Below, in pieces: positions 42,654 to 50,808 of a stretch of DNA of 64,000 nucleotides. The notes below the pieces were generated by a model. It was not told where the DNA came from and made no database searches. It saw only the letters and a program-made list of their open reading frames with translations. This stretch comes from Xanthobacteraceae bacterium (lineage in GTDB: Bacteria > Pseudomonadota > Alphaproteobacteria > Rhizobiales > Xanthobacteraceae), in assembly GCA_019752575.1 (NCBI GenBank), contig JAIELW010000011.1, forward strand, positions 202,574-266,573, written 5' to 3'. The first letter of the stretch is position 1. Every line of letters starts with the position of its first letter. A program made the translations under genes and the position numbers.

Positions 42654-43316
42654 CTAGTTCGACTGCGGGCGCTGCACCGCTTTGACCTTGTCGAGCTTGA
42701 TTAGCGCGGTGCCTACCATCAGGAGCGGCTCGCTGCCTGAGAGATCGACCGCATCGACCACACCGGAGAACTGGGTCGAAACGGTAACGCCCTGACCGCT
42801 CGCATCCTTCGCATTGATCTTGATCGTGTACTGACCCGCCGGCGCGGTCTGGCCATTCGACATCTTGCCGTCCCACGTGAAGCCGGAGGTGCCGGCCTCT
42901 AAAGTGGTCTCGGTGGTGAAAATGACGTTGCCGGTGGCGTCCGCGATGTTGATCGTGGCCGAGGCGTTGCGCGGGGCGGTGACGTACCAGGTCGCGACGT
43001 TATCCTTTAGCGCGCTGGTCGCCCCGTCCGCTGTGATCGTCGCGCCGACATAGTTCATTGCGGTCGAAAGCTGGCTCGACTTGTTGAGATTGACGAGCGC
43101 TTCGAGCGACTCGTTCGTGCGGATCTGCTGCTCGACGCCCGCGAACTGCACGAGCTGCTGCGTGAACTGGTTGGTGTCGAGCGGATCGAGCGGATTCTGG
43201 TTCTTGAGCTGCGTGGTGAGCAACAGCAGGAACGTATCGAAGTTGTTCGCGATCGACGCGCGGCTGGTCTGCGCCGCAGTTTGGGCTTGCGTTTGCGTGA
43301 CCGAGGTGACAGCCAT
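42654..43316 (-). CDS. flgD: Flagellar hook assembly protein FlgD
   Basis: FlgD is the hook cap that scaffolds FlgE polymerisation outside the cell. The 220-residue protein has the conserved N-terminal NNFDTFLLLLTTQLKNQNPLDPLDTNQFTQQLVQFAGVEQQI, then a FlgD Ig/tudor-like core with TFTWDGK-type residues (SGFTWDGKMSNGQTAPAGQY). It lies 9 nt downstream of fliK and is followed by sciP on the same strand. The same unit therefore encodes the hook cap and the hook-length ruler. Confidence 0.95.
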   Translation of the reverse strand: MAVTSVTQTQAQTAAQTSRASIANNFDTFLLLLTTQLKNQNPLDPLDTNQFTQQLVQFAGVEQQIRTNESLEALVNLNKSSQLSTAMNYVGATITADGATSALKDNVATWYVTAPRNASATINIADATGNVIFTTETTLEAGTSGFTWDGKMSNGQTAPAGQYTIKINAKDASGQGVTVSTQFSGVVDAVDLSGSEPLLMVGTALIKLDKVKAVQRPQSN

Positions 43317-43325
43317 GACGCGCTC

Positions 43326-44768
43326 CTAAATCCGGATATCGACGCCGCCGCGCATCTGCGCCGCAAGCGTTGCGTTGCCGGCCGCAATCTCGGTCATAAT
43401 TTCGGCATCAGCCTCGGCGAGATCGGGACCGCCGCGCAACGCAGGCGCATGGCCGTGCTGTCCTTGTTGTGCCTGCGTATCCTGCCGGAGCGAAAATTCG
43501 AGGCCGCCGGCGTCGAGCTTCAGGCCGGCGTTCTGCAGCGCCTTTTCGAGTCCGCGCGCGTCGCGCTGAAGCATGTCGAGCGTTTCCGCGCGCTCCACGA
43601 TCAGCTTCGTGTTGGTGTTGCCCTTATTATCGATCTCGAGTCGCACATCGATCCGGCCGAGTTCCGGCGGATCGAGGCGGATGTCGAAGCGCCGCTCGCC
43701 CTTGCCCGCACGGGTCGCGATCTCGACAGCGAGTTCGTTGAGCGGCACGGCGCGCGAGACTTCTGCGGCCATCATGGTTTGCGCCTGCACCGGCGCATTG
43801 ATCTGTACCGTCATCGCAAAGTTCGGCGCGACCGCATTCGAGGAAACCTGCGGCTTCGGCAACTCCGGGGCCGTCTCGTTCGCCTCGAGCCCCAGCGAAA
43901 GCTGGACTTGCTTGTTGATCGCGGCGTTCAGCATCTCGAGATGCGCCGGGCCTTGCAGCGCCCTCGCGGTCGCAACACTCACCGAACCCGGTTGAGTCTG
44001 CACTTGCGCCCGGCCCTCAAGCTTGAACTGCGCAGCCGCGTTCTCCGGCTTCGCATGCGAAAGAATTGCCTCAACCGCGGCTTCCGGAAGCGAAAGCTCG
44101 CGAGTCTTTCCGTTTCCCGAAGCCGGTGCGATTTCCAACTGAACATCGATCTTCGCCGGCTGCTGCGATGTCTGCACCGGTTGTGCTTCGGCGGCGGCGG
44201 GAACCGTTACGTCGGCGATTGCTGCCGCGAGTGCGGGAGCGGTCTGCGTCGCAGTGGTGACCTGCGCGGTGGCGGCAATCGCAGGCGCGGCGGCGATCTG
44301 CGCCACATTCGGATCGGCGCTCGCTTGCGTGCCGACCGCGGTCTGCTGCTCAGTCTCGGTCAGCGCAATCATCAGGAGCGCGTCTGCGCTCGCGGTGTAA
44401 TCGCCGCTGTCGTCGGTTTCGGTTTCCTCGCCGCTCTCGTCAGCCGACTTTGCCGGATCGCTGGCTTCGGTCTGCGGATTCGCTTCGGGCTTTTCGGCAT
44501 CCGGCGTGCGGCGCTTGGCCTGGCGGTCTGCGTCCGCTTCCGGCTTCGGCTGTTTCGCCGGCACGTCGTCGCGGCGCTCCGCTTTGGGCGCATCCGGCTC
44601 TCGCACGCCGGCTTTGACGTCGGCGACCGCGTTCAGAAGCAACGAAAACGGATCGTCGCCCTCCGCCGCGGAATTCTGCGGCTGGGAAAGGCTGGCTCGG
44701 AAGTCGGTGGAGGAAACGGCGGAGACGCTGGCCAAGAGGGCACCTCGAAGGAACGAATGGATCCGCAT
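43326..44768 (-). CDS. fliK: Flagellar hook-length control protein FliK
   Basis: FliK measures hook length and switches export specificity. It has a long Ala/Pro/Glu-rich disordered N-terminal part and a conserved Flg_hook domain at the C-terminus (LRLDPPELGRIDVRLEIDNKG...LEKALQNAGL). ATG 44768 has aaagga upstream. However, a sigma-54-type promoter at 44776-44791 would place the transcript start at about this ATG, so TTG 44735 (with gaggtg upstream, giving MASVSAVSSTDF) is a serious alternative. flgD follows by 9 nt. Confidence 0.88.
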   Translation of the reverse strand: MRIHSFLRGALLASVSAVSSTDFRASLSQPQNSAAEGDDPFSLLLNAVADVKAGVREPDAPKAERRDDVPAKQPKPEADADRQAKRRTPDAEKPEANPQTEASDPAKSADESGEETETDDSGDYTASADALLMIALTETEQQTAVGTQASADPNVAQIAAAPAIAATAQVTTATQTAPALAAAIADVTVPAAAEAQPVQTSQQPAKIDVQLEIAPASGNGKTRELSLPEAAVEAILSHAKPENAAAQFKLEGRAQVQTQPGSVSVATARALQGPAHLEMLNAAINKQVQLSLGLEANETAPELPKPQVSSNAVAPNFAMTVQINAPVQAQTMMAAEVSRAVPLNELAVEIATRAGKGERRFDIRLDPPELGRIDVRLEIDNKGNTNTKLIVERAETLDMLQRDARGLEKALQNAGLKLDAGGLEFSLRQDTQAQQGQHGHAPALRGGPDLAEADAEIMTEIAAGNATLAAQMRGGVDIRI

Positions 44769-44775
44769 TTCCTTT

Positions 44776-44791
44776 AGCAAGTGCCGGGCCA
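44776..44791 (-). promoter_or_regulatory. Sigma-54-type (-24/-12) promoter upstream of fliK
   Basis: On the minus strand the sequence reads TGGCCCGGCACTTGCT. Against consensus TGGCACG-N4-TTGCW there is one mismatch, and GG and GC are separated by exactly 10 nt. FlbD, the flagellar sigma-54 activator, is encoded at 62.4 kb. Confidence 0.6.
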
Positions 44792-44939
44792 GATTTGGCT
44801 CGCGGAAAATGCCAGAAATCAACGATTTCCGTAATCATGCCTGCCGGAACCGACCGGCAGATTCCGCACACCCGGCAGACTTTGCCGCCTCTTTGCTTGG
44901 CGGACATCGATCCCTATAACGCCCGCCAAGAGATAAAAC

Positions 44940-46142
44940 ATGAAGCCCGATTTCGAAATCGAAGGACTGCCGCAGAAGACCCGCATCGTTGTCGCGATGT
45001 CGGGCGGCGTGGATTCGTCGGTCGCCGCAGTGCTCGCAAAGCGCGCGGGCTATGACGTCGTCGGCGTCACGTTGCAGCTCTACAACCATGGCGAGGCGAT
45101 CCAAAAGAAAGGTGCCTGCTGCGCCGGCTCCGACATCCATGACGCGCGCATGGTCGCGGCGAAGATCGGCATTCCGCATTTCGTGCTCGACTACGAGGAG
45201 CGTTTTCGCGAGCAGGTGATCCGGCCTTTCGCGGACTCTTATGCGCGCGGCGAGACGCCGGTGCCCTGCATCTCCTGCAACCAAACCGTGAAGTTCAAGG
45301 ATTTGCTGGCGACGGCCAAGGATCTCGGCGGCACCGCGCTCGTCACCGGCCACTACATCGAGAGCCGCGGCGCCGGAAATCATCGCGCGATGTATCGCGC
45401 GCATGACGCCGACCGCGACCAGAGCTATTTTCTCTACGCGACCACGCAGGAGCAGCTCGATTACCTGCGCTTCCCGCTCGGCGGCTTGGCGAAGCCCGCC
45501 GTGCGCGCGATCGCCGAAGAACTCGGCCTGATCGTCGCGAACAAGCCGGACAGCCAGGACATCTGCTTCGTGCCATCGGGCCGCTACACCACGATCATTG
45601 ATCGGCTAAAGCCGAATGCCGGCGAACCGGGCGAGATCGTGCATCTCGATGGCCGCACGCTCGGCACGCATCAGGGCATCATTCATTACACGGTCGGCCA
45701 GCGCCGCGGCCTCAACATTGCTCTTGGTACTCCAGAAGGCGAGCCGCTCTACGTCATCAAGCTCGATGCAAAAACGAAGCGCGTGATTGTCGGCCCGCGC
45801 GAAGCGTTACTGGTCGGTCGCGCGCAACTGCGCGACATCAATTGGCTCGGCACCGTTTCGCCGGCCGAAATGGCGCAGGCCCAGACGCCGGTATTCGCCC
45901 GCGTGCGCTCCACACGTTCGCCCGTGGAAGCTGCGCTGCATTGCGACGGCAACCGAATTTCCATCGGCTTCGCCGATGGAGAGGAAGGGGTCGCACCCGG
46001 CCAGGCCTGCGTTCTTTATGACAGCGCCGATCCGCGCGCCCGTGTGCTCGGCGGCGGCGTGATCGCCGCCACCTTGCCGTTAGACGAAAGTCGCGAGAAA
46101 ATAGTATCGGCTTTGCAACCCGAAGCCGCGTTGGTGGTTTGA
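44940..46142 (+). CDS. mnmA: tRNA-specific 2-thiouridylase MnmA
   Basis: MnmA thiolates U34 of Lys, Glu and Gln tRNAs. The 400-residue protein has the PP-loop [15 protein letters not shown] near residue 17, the catalytic Cys pair (CCAGSD region near residue 61 and [13 protein letters not shown] near residue 105), GHYIESR and the signature [11 protein letters not shown] near residue 200. The C-terminal domain has [13 protein letters not shown]. It diverges from fliK, sharing about 170 bp, and precedes a PmtA-like gene by 18 nt. Confidence 0.95.
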   Translation: MKPDFEIEGLPQKTRIVVAMSGGVDSSVAAVLAKRAGYDVVGVTLQLYNHGEAIQKKGACCAGSDIHDARMVAAKIGIPHFVLDYEERFREQVIRPFADSYARGETPVPCISCNQTVKFKDLLATAKDLGGTALVTGHYIESRGAGNHRAMYRAHDADRDQSYFLYATTQEQLDYLRFPLGGLAKPAVRAIAEELGLIVANKPDSQDICFVPSGRYTTIIDRLKPNAGEPGEIVHLDGRTLGTHQGIIHYTVGQRRGLNIALGTPEGEPLYVIKLDAKTKRVIVGPREALLVGRAQLRDINWLGTVSPAEMAQAQTPVFARVRSTRSPVEAALHCDGNRISIGFADGEEGVAPGQACVLYDSADPRARVLGGGVIAATLPLDESREKIVSALQPEAALVV

Positions 46143-46160
46143 GCGTTCGAAGGGGCGTCC

Positions 46161-46868
46161 ATGAAGACCGAAGTCGCTGGCAACGGCAAAGAGGCGCAGG
46201 GCGGCCTGGACCGCGCCACCATCGAAAAAGCCTATGCCCGCTGGGCGCCCGTTTATGACCTCGTGTTCGGTCCGCTACTCGACATGGGCCGCCGCACGGC
46301 GACCACTGCCGCCACCCGCGTGGGCGGCCGTATCCTGAATGTCGGCGTCGGAACCGGCCTGGAACTTCCTTATTTCGAAAAATCGCACGAAGTGATCGGC
46401 GTCGATATTTCCGAGCCGATGCTCCGGAAGGCGCAGGAGCGCGTGGACCGCGAGAAACTTCAAAACGTGAAGGGCCTCTGCGTCATGGACGGCGCAAACC
46501 TTTCCTTTGCCGACGGCTCGTTCGATTGCGTGGTCGCGCAATTCGTCATCACCACCGTTCCGCAGCCGGAAAAAACGCTCGACGAATTCGCGCGCGTGCT
46601 CAAACCCGGCGGTGAGATCGTGCTGGTGAACCACATTGGTGCCGAGCGTGGATTACGTGCGAGTTTCGAGCGCTGGTTCTCGCAGCACGCGCGCAAGCTC
46701 GGCTGGTCGCCGGAATTCCCCTTCAAGCGGCTTTCCGATTGGGCGGAAAAGAACGGCAACGTCCGCCTCGTCGAGCGCCGCACGGTTCCGCCCTTCGGCG
46801 TGTTCACGCTGATGCGCTTCGCCCGCCAGGCTGCGGCAAGCGCCAAGCCGGCCGCTGCGACAGCCTGA
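46161..46868 (+). CDS. pmtA: SAM-dependent methyltransferase, PmtA-like
   Basis: A 235-residue class I methyltransferase. It opens with AYARWAPVYDLVFGPLLDMGRR, like the Rhodobacter-type phosphatidylethanolamine N-methyltransferase PmtA and related UbiE-like enzymes. The SAM site is ILNVGVGTGLELPYF near residue 60, then GVDISEPMLRKAQER and VVAQFVITTVPQPEK. PmtA makes phosphatidylcholine from phosphatidylethanolamine, a trait of Rhizobiales. UbiE-family quinone methylation is an alternative. It lies downstream of mnmA. Confidence 0.65.
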   Translation: MKTEVAGNGKEAQGGLDRATIEKAYARWAPVYDLVFGPLLDMGRRTATTAATRVGGRILNVGVGTGLELPYFEKSHEVIGVDISEPMLRKAQERVDREKLQNVKGLCVMDGANLSFADGSFDCVVAQFVITTVPQPEKTLDEFARVLKPGGEIVLVNHIGAERGLRASFERWFSQHARKLGWSPEFPFKRLSDWAEKNGNVRLVERRTVPPFGVFTLMRFARQAAASAKPAAATA

Positions 46869-46952
46869 AGTTCCTTCAATCCTTGACAGCGACGGCGCCG
46901 GGTTTCATATCCCGGCCCTCTCGAATGGTAGCTTTGCCGTTACGAAACAGGC

Positions 46953-47029
46953 GGCGGGGTAGCTCAGCTGGTTAGAGCACGGGAATCATAATCCTGGGGT
47001 CGGGGGTTCGAGTCCCTCCCCCGCTACCA
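46953..47029 (+). tRNA. tRNA-Met (CAT), elongator type
   Basis: A 77-nt cloverleaf from ggcgggg to cca. The acceptor stem GGCGGGG/CCCCGCT has a G-U first pair, the D arm reads gctcagctggttagagc, the anticodon stem cggga/tcctg has loop atcataa (CAT), and the T arm ggggg-ttcgagt-ccctc is standard. CCA is encoded. The CAT anticodon and body match the elongator Met tRNA of alphaproteobacteria better than the initiator or Ile-CAT species. Confidence 0.95.
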
Positions 47030-47153
47030 ACCTTTCCTATGACCAATTTTATTTCGAAACTTGCCGGCGTCGTGCGCGGGTTTCTGGCGAAGCGCCGACG
47101 CTGTACAAAGTTGCCTTGCCGAGCGCTACGCACCGCTGTCGTAAAGCCGCGAC

Positions 47154-47621
47154 TCACACCGGCAACAACTGATCGGTCTTCACTTCTTCCATGACCGCGT
47201 AAGTGCGGGTTTCCTTCACGCCTGGCAGCGCCAAGAGCACGTTGCCGAGAAACTTGCGATAGGCCGCGATGTCGGCAACGCGCGTCTTCACGAGATAGTC
47301 GAAGCCGCCGGCCACCATGTGGCACTCGAGCACCTCGGGCGCGCGGCGCACCGCTTGCGCAAACTTGTCGAAAATGTCCGGCGTCGTCTTGTCGAGCGAG
47401 ACCTCGACGAAGACGAGAAGCGGCAAGTCTAGAAGGTGCGGGTCCAGCTTCGCGCCGAAGCCGGTGATGTAGCCGTCTTTCTGCAAGCGCTTCAGCCGCT
47501 CGCCGGTCGAGGTCGGCGACAGGCCGACGCGCTCCGCGAGCTCGACCGAGGCGATCCGGCCATCTACTTGCAAAAGCTGAAGAATTTTCCGGTCGATCTT
47601 GTCGATTTCCATGATTTTCAC
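47154..47621 (-). CDS. Lrp/AsnC-family regulator of putA (PutR-like)
   Basis: A 155-residue Lrp-type regulator divergently paired with putA, the arrangement seen for PutR proteins that activate proline catabolism. The HTH is DRKILQLLQVDGRIASVELAERVGLSPTSTGERLKRLQKDGYI at the N-terminus, followed by the RAM/AsnC effector domain (LLVFVEVSLDK, LECHMVAGGFDYLVKTRV). It probably binds the inverted repeats between the two genes and responds to proline. The start could be the ATG at 47621 or 47612. Confidence 0.88.
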   Translation of the reverse strand: MKIMEIDKIDRKILQLLQVDGRIASVELAERVGLSPTSTGERLKRLQKDGYITGFGAKLDPHLLDLPLLVFVEVSLDKTTPDIFDKFAQAVRRAPEVLECHMVAGGFDYLVKTRVADIAAYRKFLGNVLLALPGVKETRTYAVMEEVKTDQLLPV

Positions 47622-47636
47622 TATTTTATAGAGCTA

Positions 47637-47688
47637 TTTCCGGTGATTATGCGGCATATCTCTAATAATGGCTATAGAGATACGGAAA
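47637..47688. promoter_or_regulatory. Lrp/putA divergent operator region
   Basis: A perfect inverted repeat tatctcta (47657-47664) / tagagata (47675-47682) with a 10-nt spacer lies in the divergent intergenic region. Outer arms tttccg (47637-47642) and cggaaa (47683-47688) and a partial tatagag near 47626 extend the pattern. This spacing suits Lrp-type sites. Confidence 0.6.
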
Positions 47689-50600
47689 ATTGTGCCCTAC
47701 TCCTGGCGGCCAGAGGAGAAGATCATGGCCGCCTCCAGCCCTTCGACGCGCCCTTTGCCGAAGACGATGATGCAATTGCTGCGCGCCTTCTCGCCGCGCA
47801 TCGCAGTTCAAGCGAAAACCAAAGCGCGGTCGAAGAAAAAGCGCGCGCATTCATTGCTGCAATCCGTGCACAATCCGGCGGTTTCGGCGGCGTCGAGCAA
47901 TTGCTGCGCGAGTTCTCGCTCTCGACCAAGGAAGGCATCGCGCTGATGGTGCTCGCCGAGGCGTTGCTGCGCATTCCCGACGCCGACACTGCCGACCGCT
48001 TGATCCAGGACAAGTTCGCCGCAGGCGATTTCGAACATCACAAATCGAAATCGGATGCGCTACTCGTCAACGCATCGGTCTGGGCACTCGCGCTCAGCGC
48101 AAAGACGATTCAGCCCGGCGAAACACCGGAAGGCATCGTCGGCACACTCGCAAAACGCATTGGCCTTCCCACGGTGCGGACAGCGATGCGTCAGGCCATG
48201 CGGATCATGGGCCAGCACTTCGTCTTCGGGGAGAACATCGAAGGTGCGCTCGCGCGCGCCGAAGAAAATCCGCGCTACCGCTATTCCTTCGACATGCTCG
48301 GCGAGGGTGCACGCACGGCAACGGACGCAGTGCGATACCGGGAATCCTACCTCAAAGCGATAGCCGCAATCGGCAAGAGCGCGGGCGGGAAATCATCGGC
48401 AGAGCGCCCGGGAATATCCGTGAAGCTTTCCGCGCTGCATCCGCGCTACGAAGCGATCAGCCGCGAGCGTGTCATGAAAGAGCTTGCGCCGGTTCTGCTC
48501 GAACTGGCGCTCGCCGCGAAATCGTTCGACCTTCAATTCACGGTCGATGCCGAGGAGGCGGATCGTCTCGAACTGTCGCTCGATGTGGTCGCGGACATAT
48601 TCGCCCGTCCGGAACTTGATGACTGGTACGGCTTCGGCATCGCCGTGCAGGCCTATCAGAAGCGTGCCAGCGCGGTGATCGGCTGGTTCGCATCGCTCGC
48701 GAAGCGGCACAATCGCCGCGCCACCATCCGGCTCGTCAAAGGCGCCTATTGGGACACTGAGATCAAGCGCGCACAGGAGCGCGGGCTTTCCGGTTACCCG
48801 GTCTTCACACGGAAGGCGATGACGGATCTGAATTACGAGATTTGTGCGCGGCAGTTGCTTTCGCTGCGCCCGCATATCTATCCGCAATTTGCGACGCATA
48901 ATGCGCTCTCGGTCGCAAGCGCGCTCGCGATGGCGGGAGACAGCAACGGCTTCGAATTCCAGCGCTTACACGGCATGGGCGAGGCGCTCTACGAAAAGCT
49001 CCTCTCCGATAATGGGTCGCTCGCCTGCCGCGTCTATGCGCCGGTCGGCGCACACGCAGACTTGCTCGCTTATCTGGTGCGGCGGCTGCTCGAAAATGGC
49101 GCGAATTCGTCCTTCGCCTCGGCATCGGCGAACGCAGACATCCCTGTAGAGAAACTTCTGCGTGCACCGGCGGAAGAAGTCGCACTGCGCGGCGCACGAA
49201 ACCTGCGTATTCCATTGCCGCACAATCTATACGGCACACGGAAAAATTCTGCGGGCGTCGAATTCGGTCACCGCGCTTCGCTGAAAGCTCTGCTCGCTGA
49301 GATCGCAGACAGCGCACCGGGAAAAACGCCGCATAGCCATGCACCGGACGATGCCGCCGGTATTACCGCTGCGAACTTCCCTGCGTGGCAGCAAACGCCC
49401 GTCGAAACGCGCGCTGCGATCCTCGAACGCGCAGCCGATCTGATCGAAACGCGGCGCGGCCGCTTCATCTTTCTCTTGCAAGGTGAAGGAAAGAAAACGC
49501 TCGACGATGCGCTCGGCGAGGTGCGCGAGGCAGCCGACTTCTGCCGCTACTATGCGGCCGAGACGCGGAGGCTGTTTGCGAACGACACGCCGCTTCCGGG
49601 CCCGGCCGGCGAGCGTAACGTACTGCGCCTTACCGGACGCGGGCCGTTCGTTGCGATCTCGCCGTGGAATTTTCCGCTCGCAATTTTTACCGGACAGGTG
49701 ACGGCCGCACTCGCAGCCGGAAACACCGTCGTTGCGAAGCCCGCCGAACAGACCCCGCGGATCGCCGCCGAAGCCGTAGCGCTGCTCCATGAAGCAGGCA
49801 TTCCCGAGAATGCGCTTTTGCTCGTGCAGGGCGACGGCCAGGCCGGTGCCGCGCTCGTGGCCAATCCTCTCGTTGCAGGCGTCGTTTTCACCGGCTCGAC
49901 CGAAGTCGCGCAAATCATCAATCGCACACTCGCGGCCAAAGACGGCCCCATCGTGCCGCTGATCGCGGAAACCGGCGGCATCAATGTGATGCTCACGGAC
50001 ACAAGCGCGCTCTCCGAGCAGGTTGCGGATGACGTGATTGCATCCGCGTTCCGCTCCGCCGGTCAGCGCTGCTCGGCGCTTCGCCTCCTGCTTGTGCAGC
50101 GCGAGGTCGCGGACAAGTTCATTCGCATGATTACCGGCGCCGCGCGAGAATTGAAAGTTGGCGATCCGCGCGAGATTTCCACCCATGTCGGCCCTGTTAT
50201 CGATGCGGACGCGAAGGAACGCCTTGAAAAACACATCCGAAAAATGAAAGGCGCCTCGCGTTTGCATTTCGCCGGCGAGGCACCCGCAGGCGACACTTTC
50301 GTCGCGCCGCATGTTTTCGAGATCGGGAGTATCGATGAACTCAACGAAGAAGTGTTCGGCCCCGTGCTGCATATCGCGGTCTACGAGCGCAAAAACCTGA
50401 ACGAAACGCTCGTCAAGCTCGCCCGCAAGGGCTATCGCCTGACCGCCGGCGTCCACTCCCGGATCGACACCACGACCAGACTGGTTGCCGATACGCTCGG
50501 CGCGGGCAATGTCTACGTGAACCGCAACATGATCGGCGCGGTCGTCGGTGTGCAGCCGTTCGGCGGCGCAGGCCTCTCAGGCACCGGGCCGAAAGCCGGC

Positions 50601-50699
50601 GGTCCGCATTATCTCCCGCGCTTCGCAACCGAGCAGACGATCACGATCAACACCGCCGCTGCCGGCGGCGACGCGACGCTGATCGCGATGGAGGATTAA
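47649..50699 (+). CDS. putA: Bifunctional proline dehydrogenase / P5C dehydrogenase PutA
   Basis: PutA oxidises proline to glutamate with FAD and NAD+. The open frame covers the PRODH barrel (LVKGAYWDTEIKRAQERG) and the P5C dehydrogenase, with Glu in VPLIAETGGINVM and catalytic Cys in SAGQRCSA near base 50070. There is no ribbon-helix-helix DNA-binding domain, so it is the short PutA type (about 990 aa). The start is uncertain. The best ATG (47725, after agaggagaa) is in another frame and would need one extra base to join QPFDAPFAEDD. The in-frame ATG 47649 lies inside the operator repeats. Confidence 0.88.
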   Translation: MRHISNNGYRDTENCALLLAARGEDHGRLQPFDAPFAEDDDAIAARLLAAHRSSSENQSAVEEKARAFIAAIRAQSGGFGGVEQLLREFSLSTKEGIALMVLAEALLRIPDADTADRLIQDKFAAGDFEHHKSKSDALLVNASVWALALSAKTIQPGETPEGIVGTLAKRIGLPTVRTAMRQAMRIMGQHFVFGENIEGALARAEENPRYRYSFDMLGEGARTATDAVRYRESYLKAIAAIGKSAGGKSSAERPGISVKLSALHPRYEAISRERVMKELAPVLLELALAAKSFDLQFTVDAEEADRLELSLDVVADIFARPELDDWYGFGIAVQAYQKRASAVIGWFASLAKRHNRRATIRLVKGAYWDTEIKRAQERGLSGYPVFTRKAMTDLNYEICARQLLSLRPHIYPQFATHNALSVASALAMAGDSNGFEFQRLHGMGEALYEKLLSDNGSLACRVYAPVGAHADLLAYLVRRLLENGANSSFASASANADIPVEKLLRAPAEEVALRGARNLRIPLPHNLYGTRKNSAGVEFGHRASLKALLAEIADSAPGKTPHSHAPDDAAGITAANFPAWQQTPVETRAAILERAADLIETRRGRFIFLLQGEGKKTLDDALGEVREAADFCRYYAAETRRLFANDTPLPGPAGERNVLRLTGRGPFVAISPWNFPLAIFTGQVTAALAAGNTVVAKPAEQTPRIAAEAVALLHEAGIPENALLLVQGDGQAGAALVANPLVAGVVFTGSTEVAQIINRTLAAKDGPIVPLIAETGGINVMLTDTSALSEQVADDVIASAFRSAGQRCSALRLLLVQREVADKFIRMITGAARELKVGDPREISTHVGPVIDADAKERLEKHIRKMKGASRLHFAGEAPAGDTFVAPHVFEIGSIDELNEEVFGPVLHIAVYERKNLNETLVKLARKGYRLTAGVHSRIDTTTRLVADTLGAGNVYVNRNMIGAVVGVQPFGGAGLSGTGPKAGGPHYLPRFATEQTITINTAAAGGDATLIAMED

Positions 50700-50703
50700 C
50701 GAT

Positions 50704-50800
50704 CCTCATGGTGAGGAGCGGTCCGAAGGGCCGCGTCTCGAACCATGAGGCCCCATCCTTCGAGACGCGCTCGCATTCGCTCGCGCTCCTCAGGATGAGG
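50704..50800. repeat. Intergenic palindromic repeat (cctcatcctgagg family)
   Basis: Hairpins cctcatggtgaggagcggtc...gtctcgaaccatgagg and catccttcgagacgcgctcg...gctcctcaggatg lie between convergent stops of putA and the transglycosylase. They are 4 nt and 9 nt from those stops. Confidence 0.85.
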
Positions 50801-50808
50801 TCAGGACT

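Noticed and set aside
42530..42660. Fifth bulged-palindrome element upstream of sciP
   Set aside because: CTAG-like tips are present at both edges (cactagtg, ctactagt), but I could not fold the interior into the two bulged stems.
43281..44777. 498-codon plus-strand frame opposite fliK
   Set aside because: FliK is supported by its C-terminal domain and neighbours. The opposite frame is a low-complexity Arg/Leu-rich shadow.
46972..47325. Minus-strand frame ending in a GGTRTPDPRIM-type tail
   Set aside because: This tail is the antisense translation of the tRNA-Met gene, a frequent annotation artefact.
47725..47946. Separate small gene from ATG 47725 with a strong Shine-Dalgarno
   Set aside because: The product is Arg/Ser-rich and overlaps putA entirely; the start is better explained as the putA start with a nearby frameshift.
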